A DNA stretch of 64,000 nt from the NCBI GenBank assembly GCA_910589415.1, contig OU342630.1:25267867-25331866 (forward strand). The letters run 5' to 3'. Shown piece by piece: positions 22,905 to 33,159 of this stretch. Both the position numbers and the translations under genes were made by a program. The notes beneath the pieces were generated by a model, which searched no databases, was not told the origin of the DNA, and saw only the letters and a program-made list of their open reading frames with translations. This DNA is from Malachius bipustulatus. Lineage: Eukaryota; Arthropoda; Insecta; Coleoptera; Melyridae. Numbering within the stretch: position 1 is the first letter of the stretch; every line of letters starts with the position of its first letter.

Positions 22905-23690
22905 ATACAGAGTGTTTTGTAATTGAATGTCAATATTTAAGGGGGTGATTTTTGGGTCCATTTTAAGAAGAAAACTTTATAAGACCGTATGTCCTAAAAG
23001 TCTTAACTTTTGAGATACAGGGTGGTAAAGTTTTTAAAAATAAATAATTTTTTCATAATATCTGTAATACCGCTCTGGATATTTTAATGAAATTTAATAG
23101 ACAGGTACCCTATTACTCATCAAGAGGCATTTTTTCATGTACCACATTTCGTTTTATCTCCACTAGTCACATCTTGCAGAATTTTACCTGCATATTTTTA
23201 CATTTTTTTATTGTCATTTAACGACAATCTTGTGACCATGTAGAGAAACAGATTTTATTATTTTAGGCGAAAACCGTGCTTCGGTTTGAAAACAAAATAA
23301 GTAATCAAATTTGCTTGGAAATGAATGGGGATTCCAAAAATGATTTCTATTTGAATAGAAATCAGTGGCGTACCATCAATGTCTGCTAAAATATGCAGGT
23401 AAAATTCGGCACGATCGTGCACCATCGTCAGTAGTGGAAATAAAATGAAACGTGATACATGAAAAAGTGTTCCTAGATGCGTAATACCTGTATACGAAAT
23501 TTCATCAAAATATCCAGAGCGGTATTGCAGATATTACGAAAAAATTATTTGTTTTAATAAAACTTTACCACCCCGTATCTCAAAAGTTAAGACTTTTAGG
23601 ACATACGTTCTTATGAAGTTTTCTTCTTAAAATGGGCCCAAAAATCACCCCCTTAAATATTGACATTCAATTACATAACACCCTCTGTAT
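22905..23690. mobile_element. Foldback element FB2 with about 300-bp arms
   Basis: 22905-23207 starts ATACAGAGTGTTTTGTAATT. It is the reverse complement, with modest divergence, of 23388-23690 (ending ATAACACCCTCTGTAT). The loop of about 180 bp is AT-rich. No coding capacity. Same end type as FB1, FB3 and FB4. Confidence 0.85.
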
Positions 23691-23985
23691 TTTGGAACAT
23701 GTCATTGGTTAAAAATTTGTAGCGTTCGTAGGGTTTGACCATTAGACCAATCAATCAGCTGTCAGAAAATTCAAAATACCTATAACCCGAGAGTCAGGAA
23801 ATGCAGAATGTAGATTCAAATAATGAAGAAGCTATTGGAGAAAATAAAAGATTGAGTTTTTCAGGATTTTCAGAATATTCCAGTAACGGTCACATATCTC
23901 TCGTACGCCTTGATGGATCGTTTCGGTAAAATTTAACAACTCTGCATCAACGTTACGAGTTACTCATAGTGGGCTCTAAAAAAGA

Positions 23986-25450
23986 GACCCCTGCTATGAC
24001 ATAGTGTTGAAGCGAAAAACTTAAGCTGTAATATTTAACGTAATATTTAAGGTGTTCTAAATTGTCGGTTTTTTAATCACTCAAAATATAATTACCTTCG
24101 ATTTTAATTAAAATATAGTTAGTGTTAATTTATGTTGCATAAATTAATCAATGCAGCTCGTGAAGAACGAACACTTGGAGAACGAAATGCCATAATTTAG
24201 CTTCAAAATTAAATACATTTTCAAATCATGATCCATTTGAACACGAAAGCAAAAATTGCAATCTCATTATACATATTATATGTATCAAATTCCTTAAAAC
24301 CAACAATAAATTATTAATACCTATTATTATACTACTTAGGTATCTCTTGTTTGAAGTTACACATTTGAAAAAAGGTATTTTTACGAGACAAAAGAGAGTG
24401 AGTAGTTACCATTAGCGTTAATAACCAAATAGACTGTCTTTATAAATAGAGGAAATAACCTGGCGTATTTTTCAAGACGCTGATAAGGCAAATAATTAAT
24501 TGCTTCCTTCTATCCCGTTAAAGTCGTCCGCTTTTCCACTGACATTGTACAAGTGCTTCATCATTTAGTTATCCTTGCTTGGCGACCTATTAGCCAACAA
24601 ACCGGAACCACGAATAACGGAAACTGGCAGAAGGCCATTCTGTGTATTTAATTTTGTATCTTATCATTGGATATTACAAGACTTGGTTGTTTGTGATGCT
24701 TTTAGAGTTTTTTATTACTTTGCTGAGTGGGTCATTCTTTATGATTCCATCTCATCATTGAAAATAATTTTTAGTTCCCTAAAGGGCTTCCTATGTCACA
24801 TTTTTATTTTGCAGTATTTGCAAATATAAATAGCACCTCTGTTTGCGTCTACATTTCTGTCACCGAGCAGAAAACTGGGTTGTTGACCATGTTGTTGTGA
24901 ACGGGACCTTCCATTGAGATAATACACGCCTTTCTCTTAACAATTGTAGTCGTTTTGAGAAAATACGACTTCCAATTGATCGTTTCTAAAAGTCTGAATA
25001 GTTTTTAAAATATATGTGAATTGTTTCGCAAACCTTCAAATAAAAATTGAAGTCCTACAACAATCCCGAACTAAGAACTACTTACTAACTTCTGCGGCCC
25101 TTTAGCCAGTAATCTGCAGAAGCAGTAAAAATCATATGATATTTTGGTTAAACAAAAATGATGCAATAACTTATAAGCACATCCTTTATTATTTGAAATT
25201 AAATAAATTGAACATTAGAAAAAAACAAATCGAAATTGTAGTTGATGCTGTTCATCCTTAATAAAAAAAATAATAATATGTAATCAAAATGGATCAATTC
25301 TACCCATTCATACAAAATGGTATATAAAAGAAAAAAAATTAGCCTGATAAGGTTTAGTCAATGATTCTTTTTCCCCATTTTACAATTTTTAATGACATCT
25401 ATAACGGCTTTTCCGGTAAAATCTGGTCTCTAAAGTTACCTACGACTCTA
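23986..25450. other. AT-rich spacer, no gene seen
   Basis: No coding frame with recognisable content. The 84-codon frame at 24575-24829 lacks any family signature. Confidence 0.5.
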
Positions 25451-25460
25451 CCTCTACTCT

Positions 25461-25516
25461 GTACACTTATACTCGCCGGATATACAGCACGACCGCCTGT
25501 AGTGGGGCATGCCGTG
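25461..25516 (+). repeat. Gypsy LTR-start-like repeat (partner at 33437)
   Basis: TGTACACTTATACTCGCCGG and the following about 35 bp match 33437-33490, then the two sequences diverge. The TGTAC start and position before a Gypsy gag region suggest the 5' edge of an LTR. Because the rest differs, the two may belong to related subfamilies or one may be truncated. Confidence 0.4.
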
Positions 25517-25614
25517 GGCAATGGGATTCGACAGGCTCGCTACGCAATCCACACACCTCCACACACTCCTAGTCTCCTAATACTATTGCGGCATTTATAG
25601 GAAAAGTTTCAGTC

Positions 25615-25785
25615 ATTAAAGCCAAAGTTCGAGAACTAACTTCCACAACTAATCTGTCAGAGTGTCTGGAAGCTGATACCTACACCTACCGTGTTTCAGG
25701 AGTAGAAAATCCAGAATTCCTAAAAGGAATTCTTGAGTTAGTTACTTCTCGAAGGCCTTCTAAAACAACATCATCAGTGATATAT
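25615..25785 (+). pseudogene. Coding fragment of unknown element
   Basis: An open plus frame with protein-like composition: an AKVRELTSTTNLSECLEA stretch, then SGVENPEFLKGILELVTSR. It has no start codon and runs into an AT dinucleotide tract. I do not recognise the family. It may come from a transposon ORF or a captured exon. Confidence 0.3.
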
Positions 25786-25799
25786 ATATATATAATCGT

Positions 25800-26930
25800 A
25801 GCTAGGGGCGGTGCCAGTCAGTTTCGTCAGAGCTCGGAGTGGACTGGAACACACCACATCGGGGGCAGGATTGCTAGCCTGTCACCGTCACCCCGAAGCC
25901 TACCTCAGAAAAATTGATTCAGTATACCCCGCAGCTTTTGCGTCTCTCAACATCACGACACATCACAACACCCGACGGCACAAGATCAATACATGCATCC
26001 GCTTCAAGACACCGGCACGAAGATAAACAGCTCGGAAAAATTCAACACCTTAACTCCCAGCACCATTCATCCAGTCCTAAATGACCACTTTAGAGGAAAA
26101 CCTACGGGCATCAGTGCCCATACCATTCCAATTTAAGAAACAACACCTGAAATAAAAAGAGAAATAGTTTTAATACTTGCTTATAAATCATTTAAGTTCC
26201 CAGCGGGGTGCCAGTCCCAGCCCAGTCCAGTGAAGAGTGCGAAAGGATCAACCAGCGATAAGGCATGCAATATCAGTTCAGCGAAGACGGCGAATAACAA
26301 GGCGATAGTAGTGTTATACTTAGACAGTGTGTGATATTTAGTAGCAGTAATAGGAGTCAGATTTTAATAATTGAACTTGTAAGCTGTAAGGTACATTTTG
26401 TACGTACCGGCTAAATGCCAGCGACACGGAGACAACGGCGGGCGCGCGCAGTAAGTGAGTGATGGTGTTTTTTTAGTGCGACGCAAACACGGCCGGCTGG
26501 CGGCCTCGAGTTTCGTCGACATCGACTGTCGAGCTCCAACCTGGAACGCAGGTGCCTGCGTTCTCACCTTTCTTTCTCTCCTGGGAATTCGCGGAAGAAG
26601 GTCCTTGCAAATACCTGTCGCGAATAATAGACATAATGGCGTCTTGAACTTACCGTTCAAATATTGGGAACATCACCCACGTTTTTGGTTTGGTGAGTGG
26701 CGTAAAATGATTTTATTGATTGTGCTAGAGTTATACAGATCATATTTTCGTAATGCAGTATGCTATTTTCAATTACAGCTTTTAAATCTGATCGAGTTTC
26801 GCTTCGCTTGTAAAATTTTGTCAATCACATTTTGACCTCACTTTATCTTGAGGACGGGACATGATTTATGTACCCGTGGCAAGCAGACTCGATCGGACGC
26901 TTCATTAATCCAAGAGTGTATCTGATACCT
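25800..26930. other. Mixed-composition region, possible leader/LTR sequence
   Basis: GC-richer than most of the window. Two places carry GGGGTGCCAGTC or GGCGGTGCCAGTC after AG (about 25808 and 26204), which could be exon-like repeats or primer-site remnants. The 98-codon minus frame (26364-26660) overlaps a 126-codon plus frame; neither has recognisable content. Confidence 0.3.
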
Positions 26931-26947
26931 AATGAAATTGCAGCTTT

Positions 26948-27125
26948 TCCGTACCGAGAAGAATTTTACGTACCAAGACGAATTTTCCGTACCGAGAAGA
27001 ATTTTACGTACCAAGACGAATTTTCCGTACCGAGAAGAATTTTACGTACCAAGACGAATTTTTCGTACCGAGAAGAATTTTACGTACCAAGACGAATTTT
27101 CCGTACCGAGGCAAGTTTACCGTAC
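26948..27125 (+). repeat. Tandem array, 38-bp unit made of two 19-bp halves
   Basis: GTACCGAGAAGAATTTTAC alternates with GTACCAAGACGAATTTTCC. GTACCGAG recurs at 26951, 26989, 27027, 27065 and 27103, exactly 38 bp apart. Because 38 is not a multiple of 3, translation gives a repeat in shifting frames. The 120- and 79-codon frames over it are artefacts of stop-free repeats. It lies in a probable Gypsy leader region. Confidence 0.9.
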
Positions 27126-27739
27126 CAAGGCAGATTTTTTTCTTCATACCAAGGCCCCTTCTTCATACTGACGAAAGTTCCTGCGAAGTCCACCTTTCGC
27201 ACCGAAGCAAGCTCCTGGAGCCAAGCCTGAAGATCCAGTCTACTACCAGCTAGACTTGTACCTCGCTCCGAAGGGCTCCTGACCTAACAATCGTCACCCT
27301 CGTACTGGAGAGCCATACGAAGATAAGTGCCTTGTGAACCATTAGTACACGACCAACTCATTCAGCTCAATCGCACGCTCTTGTTTTTAATTATTTGTTA
27401 ACCGTGCTCAAGAGTCTGTGATAGTAACATCTGTGATTTTTTTTTGTTCTAAATATTCATAACTGTGATTTATTGTAATAAAGAGTACCTGTTGTTCTGC
27501 TGACCTGCTTGTTATTGTTGACCCTCTTAGACTAGCGACTCAACCTACGACCCTTGTTGTCTCTTACTGTCTCATGCTCTCAACGACTATTTTTCCCCTC
27601 TAAGGGTCTAATAGTTCGTTTCAAAGTTAGTTTAAGTAGTGTTAGTGTGAATTGTTAATCAAAGTAAGTGATTAAATAAAGAAGTTAGTTCAGTTAATTG
27701 GCTTTCCAAATTTTTAACAAGCCAACAGAAGGGAAAAAC

Positions 27740-28140
27740 GTACCTAACAGTAATGTCGGAAGTAGTAAAATAAATCGTGTAGGTATAGAATATGTTTGCC
27801 CAAAGAAACCAGAAGCAAGGTCGGAAAAATGGAAACTGAAACTATGCAGCAGCTAATAAGATAATAAAGAAACAGGGAGAAGAACAAAAAAATTCTTGAA
27901 GAACAAGAATGGTTAAAAGAAAAAAAAGAAGAAGAATTGAAACGGTAAAGAGAAGGAAGAAGAATTATTGATATGGTTAAAACAAAAGGAAGAATATGAA
28001 CTATAACGATTAAAAAAAACAAGAAGAAAAAAATATATATCTAAGACCAAAACTTTAGACGAATGAAAGAAGAAGAAGAAGACCAATAAGAGATAAAGAA
28101 GATTCTGGATGACTTGAGGTCCGATCAAGACTTAGTCTAA
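27740..28140 (+). pseudogene. Gypsy gag N-terminal coiled-coil region, decayed
   Basis: Plus-strand A-rich sequence encodes runs such as EEQEWLKEKKEEELKR and KKILDDLRSDQDLV, broken by several stops. Lys/Glu-rich coiled-coil segments are common at the start of gag in some Gypsy groups, and matching capsid sequence resumes at about 30647 after an inserted LINE. The opposite-strand frames are shadows. Assignment is inferred from position. Confidence 0.4.
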
Positions 28141-28467
28141 GAAAAATTTAAAACTGAAACCATAAAAACCACAGAGAATGCACGACTGTGGACTATCTGA
28201 TATACCGTATCATCTGTTGTCGTGGTCACGTTCCGCGCAGAGAGATGCGGGGGTCTCGGCTTAGTCGCCGGAACCAAGAGGAGACAACCTCACTAAAAAA
28301 AAACTAAATCCTAAGGCGGGGGTCCAGGCTGATGGGATGCGTGACTGGATAGAAGACCAGCCCTACTGGATTCAACATTGGGGCACCAGGGGGCACCCCA
28401 CTGTATCAATCCCCTCACCTTTGCATGCGGGGCTCTGCATAGGTGGAACACCCATCCCTAGCTACTC

Positions 28468-28797
28468 GTGGGATCAACCATGGTAAGAAATAAAAAACCA
28501 AGAAATCGCGGGACATCACCGCAAAACAGACTGCTGACCGAGCGGGGCTTGTCACCCGTCAAGACAGTCGGCAATCTAAACAATCCTTGTGCTCGAGACC
28601 ACCTCGAGCGCAAGAAGAATGCCCACTCATTGGCAAGAAAAGGAGCATCGACACCCTTCATAGGACCAGAACCATTCTGTGGCTTCGAAGATACTTTCTT
28701 CAAGCAGAATTCCAAAAGGAAGAAGAAAATTGAGAGAAACTCATTGGAGGAACCTCTCGGGGTTGAGACAATCCAAAGAATTTCTCGGGAATTTTAA
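28468..28797 (+). pseudogene. Fused ORF1-start / RNase H-end frame, copy 2
   Basis: 109 codons. It keeps the 14 residues (KPRNRGTSPQNRLL) that copy 1 lacks. The tail again runs SLARKGASTPFIGPEPFCGF and then drifts out of the canonical frame. The canonical W..LSGLRQSKEFL region is readable only in another frame (about 28735-28790). Confidence 0.45.
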
Positions 28798-28914
28798 CCG
28801 AAAGAATTAACAGAACACTGACGGGATTCCTAACGAGACATTGCAAGCTCAAAGAACACCTGAGGAAGGTAGGCATAGAAAAAAATGGCGTCTGCAGATT
28901 CTGCGGGAAAGGAG

Positions 28915-30377
28915 TAGTAGTAGTAGTAGTAGTATGGTGGGTTGGGGTGGTACACCCCAAGCGACTAGGCCACCGAGGGCCCTTTTTGCCTTACCCGAAC
29001 CATGGTGAAACTCCTACTCGAACCTCCCCGACCTTTTAATAAAGGCCAGAAGGTTGTTGTATGAGAGGAGTTTCATTTCTTCCTCTTGTAGCTCCTCAGA
29101 CCCAAAGATGTTGAGCCTGAGGTTACTGTATACCTCGCATACGCCCACATAATGGTGGGAGTCCTCGTCATCCATTCCGCATTTAGGGCAGACCGGGTTC
29201 CAAGTGACCCCCATCACTTGCAGGTGTCTGTTCAGACTGCTGTGACCGGTGAGAGCCCCGACTAGTAGTCTGAGTTCCTTCCGGTTCATTCTGGACATGC
29301 TGGTCCATCTGTTTCCGATCGGACCAGCCAGAAACAGCCTGGCCTGTCTGCAGCCTGGTGCTGTTTCCCAGTGGTTCTCTAAACCCTTTCGAGTCCATTC
29401 TTTTATAGATTCTTTGAGAAGATTTTTGGTCAGACCCAGGACGGGCTCCGGCCCACAAAAGGTTTCCCTGGTCCCGAGCTTCGCGTATTGATCTGCTAGC
29501 TCATTACCTGGTACACCTGAGTATGAGGGAACCCACACGATATGCACCGATTTTCTGTCCGCCAGTCTGTTCAGCGCCTCGACACACTCCTGGACCAGTG
29601 GGGAGCTGGTTCCGTGTGTGCCCAGCGCTTTTGCGGCGGCCTGACTATCCGTGCATATGTATATCGTCCGTTCCCCGGCTTCTATTATCTGCTCCAGTCT
29701 AGCTGCTTGCAGGATGGCATAAATCTCCGCCTGAAAGACGGTTGCGGTGGACCCAAGAGGGTAGGATCTTCCCAGTTTCCGTCCAGCCAGGTAGAGCCCC
29801 GCTCCTACGTGGCCATTTTTGTTCCTGGAGCCGTCTGTGAAACAGACTAGTCCTCCTGGTTCGAAGGCTACCTCCCTTTTTTCCCACTTTTCCTTTTCAG
29901 GAATTTGCAGGGTAAATTTCTTGTTTTCTCTGTTGTTTCTTGTTTTTGAGGTAGACATAAGGTTTGAGATTGGTATCTCCATCTCGGCGACCTTGGCTAT
30001 CTCTGTGTGTCCTTTGTAACCTCCGCCTTTCCATAGTCCCGAATCACGCATTCTTAGGTGGGCCGCCATGGCCTCCCCTTTTATACAAATGGGAAGCGGT
30101 GGCAGCTCCAGAATGACATTCAGGGCTGCTGACGGGGTGGTTCTCATTGCACTTGTTATTAACAAACTGGCGAGCCGTTGGAGTTTAGCTAGCCTGTTTG
30201 CAACGGTATTGCTTGTGGTTGTTTTCCACCAGACCACCGAACCATAACTGATTCTCGGTCTGATGATGGCCGTGTATAACCAGTGCATTATCTTCGGTTT
30301 TAGCCCCCACACCTTGCCTATTGTCCCTCTTAGCTGCCATAGAGATGACACAGTTTTTGTGACTATTCTGTCAATCT
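28915..30377 (-). mobile_element. 5'-truncated LINE with RNase H and (TAC)n tail, 10-bp TSD
   Basis: Flanked by GGGAAAGGAG at 28905-28914 and 30378-30387. On the minus strand the 3' end is a short (TAC)n repeat (28915-28933 as TAG/GTA on plus). The element is truncated within the reverse transcriptase. Tandem trinucleotide tails and an RNase H domain point to the I/LOA/R1 superfamily. Open coding and a clean TSD suggest a fairly young insertion. Confidence 0.85.
29014..30377 (-). CDS. LINE ORF2 C-terminal part: RT thumb, RNase H, finger (partial)
   Basis: About 454 codons are uninterrupted to the stop at 29014. The open frame runs about 8 codons further upstream, to 30402, but those residues come from the host LINE. 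Order: RT thumb/connection (W....LKPKIMHWLYTAIIRPRISYGS), then RNase H with FTDGS (first Asp), FQAEIYAIL (Glu), CTDSQAAAKAL (Asp) and GNELAD (last Asp). The usual PGHSG is PSYSG, so the conserved His is Tyr and activity is doubtful. Then ELRLLVGALTGHSSLNRHL and C.KCGMDDEDSHHYVGVC, a CCHC-type tail. The RT catalytic YxDD lies in the truncated part. Confidence 0.85.
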
Positions 30378-30646
30378 GGGAAAGGAGACGAGACCACGTC
30401 ACCTGCTGCTCAACTGCGATGCGATAGAACTCAAAGAAGTAATGTTCTGGGCCATCACCAGCTAGAGGCAGGGAACTTACCCGACCTTGATCCTCTCAAA
30501 ATCCTGAAGTTTCTCAAAGAAACGGACTTGGAGAGGGTGCTTCACTAAAGGGATTCCACACCAGGCGAATCACAGTAGAGGGGATACAATAGATCTTTTA
30601 GGTCGCAGTAACTTAATCACCCTCAAAAATACAAATACAAATACAA

Positions 30647-31390
30647 AGAAATTAAGAAAGCGTCCATCAGATATCAGGAAAGAAATCACCCACGAAAGCG
30701 AGATTTTGTAAAATCGTATTCAGCACCTGGATTCAAGTGCGACGGAGTGCGAGGAGTGCAGCGAGCATTCACGGAGGTGGTTCACATTATGAATTATGAA
30801 GCCCACAAATTATGACGGGCGAGTTCCTGGAATACGCATCGACGTCAGTTTGATGCTGCTGCGAAAACCAACGCATGGATGCCGATGGAGAAGGTCACAG
30901 CTCTAGTTCTAGACTCAAGCGAAACAGCTCTGGAACTCCTGCAGACTATACCGGATCGGGACCAGCAGGACTTTAACAAGCTAGTCAGGGCTCTCGAACT
31001 GGGCTTTGGAGACACAGGACTGGAGAAACTCTGTAAGAATTCAAAGCGGACATCGAATGGCTTGTTCCGGGCTACCCGAATGTCTATTTTGGAGACATGA
31101 CGAGTCGGAGCTTCATTTTGGGCTGAGATATCAAGAGACCAGGTAGATACTTCTGTTGAGTGAGCAAAATAAAACAGCCGATGAGGTGCTCCTGCTTCAA
31201 GCACTCCACATCGAGGCAGTAGCTAATTCTACACGAGGTGGCTTATATCTGGTCCGGAAGGTAGTATTTGAGAAAATCGGTCAGCGAAGGAAGGGTTTTC
31301 TAGAAGACTGGAAACTCTGGAGGCCAAAGTGGATGAAAAATAATGCAGTTGAACAGGAACAAGGAAAACTTCGACAGAAAGACTTAGAGC
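30647..31390 (+). pseudogene. Gypsy gag capsid fragment, frameshifted
   Basis: Readable blocks: RRQFDAAAKTNAWMPMEKVT, then ALELLQTIPDRDQQDFNKLV, RALELGFGDTGLEKL, then in another frame ADIEWL..YPNV and YFGDMTSRSFILG, then LLLQALHIEAVANSTRG. This is the familiar retrotransposon gag capsid layout. At least two frameshifts and several stops break it. The short frames at 30879-31100 and 31156-31407 are its surviving pieces; minus-strand frames here are shadows. Confidence 0.65.
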
Positions 31391-31720
31391 AGGCCTCGTT
31401 GCTTTGAATGCGGGAAAACGGGACACATACGCTAAGATTGACCTTGGTACGACCCCAAACTGTCTTTGAACCGTTTCAATCCAGGACAGTCCACTGTGAC
31501 CCCGAAACAAGAAAACTGATACCAGTTAGCGACAAGGGACGCCCGCTTAATGGCATACATCCGAGCCCCACGACATATATACTGCTTCACATCTGCAGAA
31601 ATCAAGGGTAAAATTGCTCTTATATGATGAACTCGATATCCAAGAATTCGTCTTTCTGATTGATACCGGTGGAACAAGGTCAGACGTCGTGCGCTGAAAC
31701 ACCGAAAAGTCACCCCCTTA
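31391..31720 (+). pseudogene. Gypsy zinc knuckle and aspartic protease fragment
   Basis: CFECGKTGHIR is followed by a stop, so the knuckle keeps C-x2-C-x4-H but the last Cys position has been lost to stops. About 85 codons later comes FLIDTGGTRSDVV, the retropepsin active-site DTG motif. Beyond it the frame breaks and the sequence jumps to RNase H-end sequence, showing loss of the RT region. Confidence 0.6.
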
Positions 31721-31973
31721 GAAAATGAACATATCCTGTAGACAGCGGCTTATAGGACAATTCGTGTGTTTCGAGAAAATTAAATAGGAATTTGACAAGG
31801 ACCATTTTTATCTTGCGAGAAAAGATACTGGGTTGCTGGCATATTAAGACAATATTAATCTTGGTCTGGATATCATGAATAAATGCAATTTCATCATAAA
31901 TATCAGGCATCGTTCGCTTAAGTTAAAGAACGAAGAGATCATGATCTTCCGAAGAAATTCGGCTGGTGGCAGC

Positions 31974-32428
31974 AGAGATCGTTCGTGTAAAGGGCAACTA
32001 TGAACCACTCGTCTGGGCCAAGAGAGATGTTGAACCTGGGAGGATCCATAAAAAGGCAGACATTCTATTACAAAGACCATGCAAGGAAGATTTCCAGCAC
32101 TGCAAGAAGACCGAGTTATAGCAAGAGATCTTGAGCAGCAAGTTTATCGTCGTTGAAGTCCCTGAAGATTGGAAAACGGAGGAGTTACCTGGGGAGACAA
32201 GTGAATATTGAATCTCGCAGGCAACGGATAACTCACATTGATGAGTCAACTCGGTAGAAGATTACTCTCGTGAGTAATCGAATGAAAACTCGGTGCGATA
32301 GGAACGCAAACTCCGGAGGTTTTCAGGATGGCGACCAGGTAAGCTCTACAACCCCAAACGAAATATGTTACGCTCCCCAAAAGTTCATCTAACCTGTACA
32401 AGGACAGTATAAAGTCATTAAGAGAAAT
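31974..32428 (+). pseudogene. Gypsy RNase H tail and integrase C-terminal fragments
   Basis: VWAKRDVEPGRIHKKADILL and RPCKEDFQHCKKTEL match the end of Gypsy RNase H, where the usual text is H.NADALSRRPC. Further on, MKTRYDRNANSGGFQDGDQV, the residues WLYNP, then GQYKVIKRNN resemble the integrase C-terminal GPY/F region. The integrase zinc and DDE core are absent between them. The last codons are cut by the insertion at 32443. Confidence 0.6.
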
Positions 32429-32626
32429 AATAACGTCATATGAAGAAGACAGAAGGCAAGTATACTCAACGATTAATTCATAATGAATTGTAGGTCAATG
32501 AGTATAAGCACATAGAGTGCAATTACTAGCCTGTTAGGTGGGTTCGGAGAATTCCTCCATCGCCCATAACAGTTGTCATAATGGCAGTGCCCGAAACTCC
32601 AACCAGAGAGTTTGCTTCCGCATTCA

Positions 32627-32670
32627 AGCACAGACACGTGTTTCGTTCTACTGGAACTCATCAGTGTGCT
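32627..32670 (-). ncRNA. Type I hammerhead ribozyme (left copy)
   Basis: Minus strand: AGCACA, CUGAUGA, stem II GUUC/GAAC with loop CAGUA, GAAA, stem III ACACGUGU, C, UGUGCU. Stem I pairs over 6 bp, and all core nucleotides match the consensus. Stem III is a loopless self-complementary octamer, so efficient cleavage probably needs two copies in trans or in a dimer. Confidence 0.85.
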
Positions 32671-33115
32671 GCATCTGGAGTGTCTGGAGGATGCTGTCGG
32701 ATGAACGGAAGCCGGGGCCTCTTAAGGCAAGAATTAACACGGAACTCCGTGTGGTGTAAAATAGAGCGACATCTAGCGGTCAGTTCAAAGAACTAACCGT
32801 GAGTTCACTCTAATTTAATTGCAGTTCCAGACACTAAATTTTGCACTCTATGTGCTTATACTCATTGACCTACAATTCATTATGAGTTAATCGTTGAGTA
32901 TACTTTCCTTCTGTCTCTTTATTATTCGATTGTCATCGACCGGCTTTGGTAGTGTCTGGAACTGCAATTAATTTAGAGTGAACTCACGGTTAGTTCTTTG
33001 AACTGACCGCTAGATGTCGCTCTATTTTACACCACACGGAGTTCCGTGTTAATTCTTGCCTTAAGAGGCCCCGGCTTCCGTTCATCCGACAGCATCCTCC
33101 AGACACTCCAGGTGC

Positions 33116-33159
33116 AGCACACTGATGAGTTCCAGTAGAACGAAACACGTGTCTGTGCT
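33116..33159 (+). ncRNA. Type I hammerhead ribozyme (right copy, opposite strand)
   Basis: Same 44 nt as the left copy but on the plus strand, with identical core, stem II and stem III. Keeping an exact 44-nt motif while flanking sequence carries indels suggests recent origin or constraint. Confidence 0.85.

Larger units (their letters stand above)
21650..23985. mobile_element. Foldback element FB6, diverged, with two later insertions
   Basis: About 21650-21870 (GAGATACAGAGTTG, GGTGACCGTTCCC, TTTTTTATTTTCTC) matches the reverse complement of about 23815-23985 (TGCAGAGTTGTTAAA, GTGACCGTTACTG, TTTTATTTTCTCC). Between the arms lie repeat copy 2 and foldback FB2. Arm identity is lower than in the other foldbacks, so it is probably older. 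Boundaries are approximate. Confidence 0.5.
28190..30640 (+). mobile_element. Internally deleted LINE, I/R1 superfamily, copy 2, split by another LINE
   Basis: 28190-28914 and 30388-30613 together match copy 1 (about 11235-12175), including the fusion of an ORF1-like start to the RNase H end. The 3' end carries an ACAAAT-type short tail (30622-30640). A 1463-bp LINE (28915-30377) has inserted in the finger-coding part, duplicating GGGAAAGGAG. The copy itself lies inside a Gypsy gag region. Confidence 0.7.

Noticed and set aside
26868..27230. 120-codon and 79-codon ORFs over the 38-bp repeat
   Set aside because: They are by-products of a stop-free tandem repeat whose unit is not a multiple of three.
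30378..30402. First residues of the 462-codon ORF
   Set aside because: They lie outside the inserted LINE, beyond the GGGAAAGGAG duplication, so the ATG at 30402 is not a genuine start.
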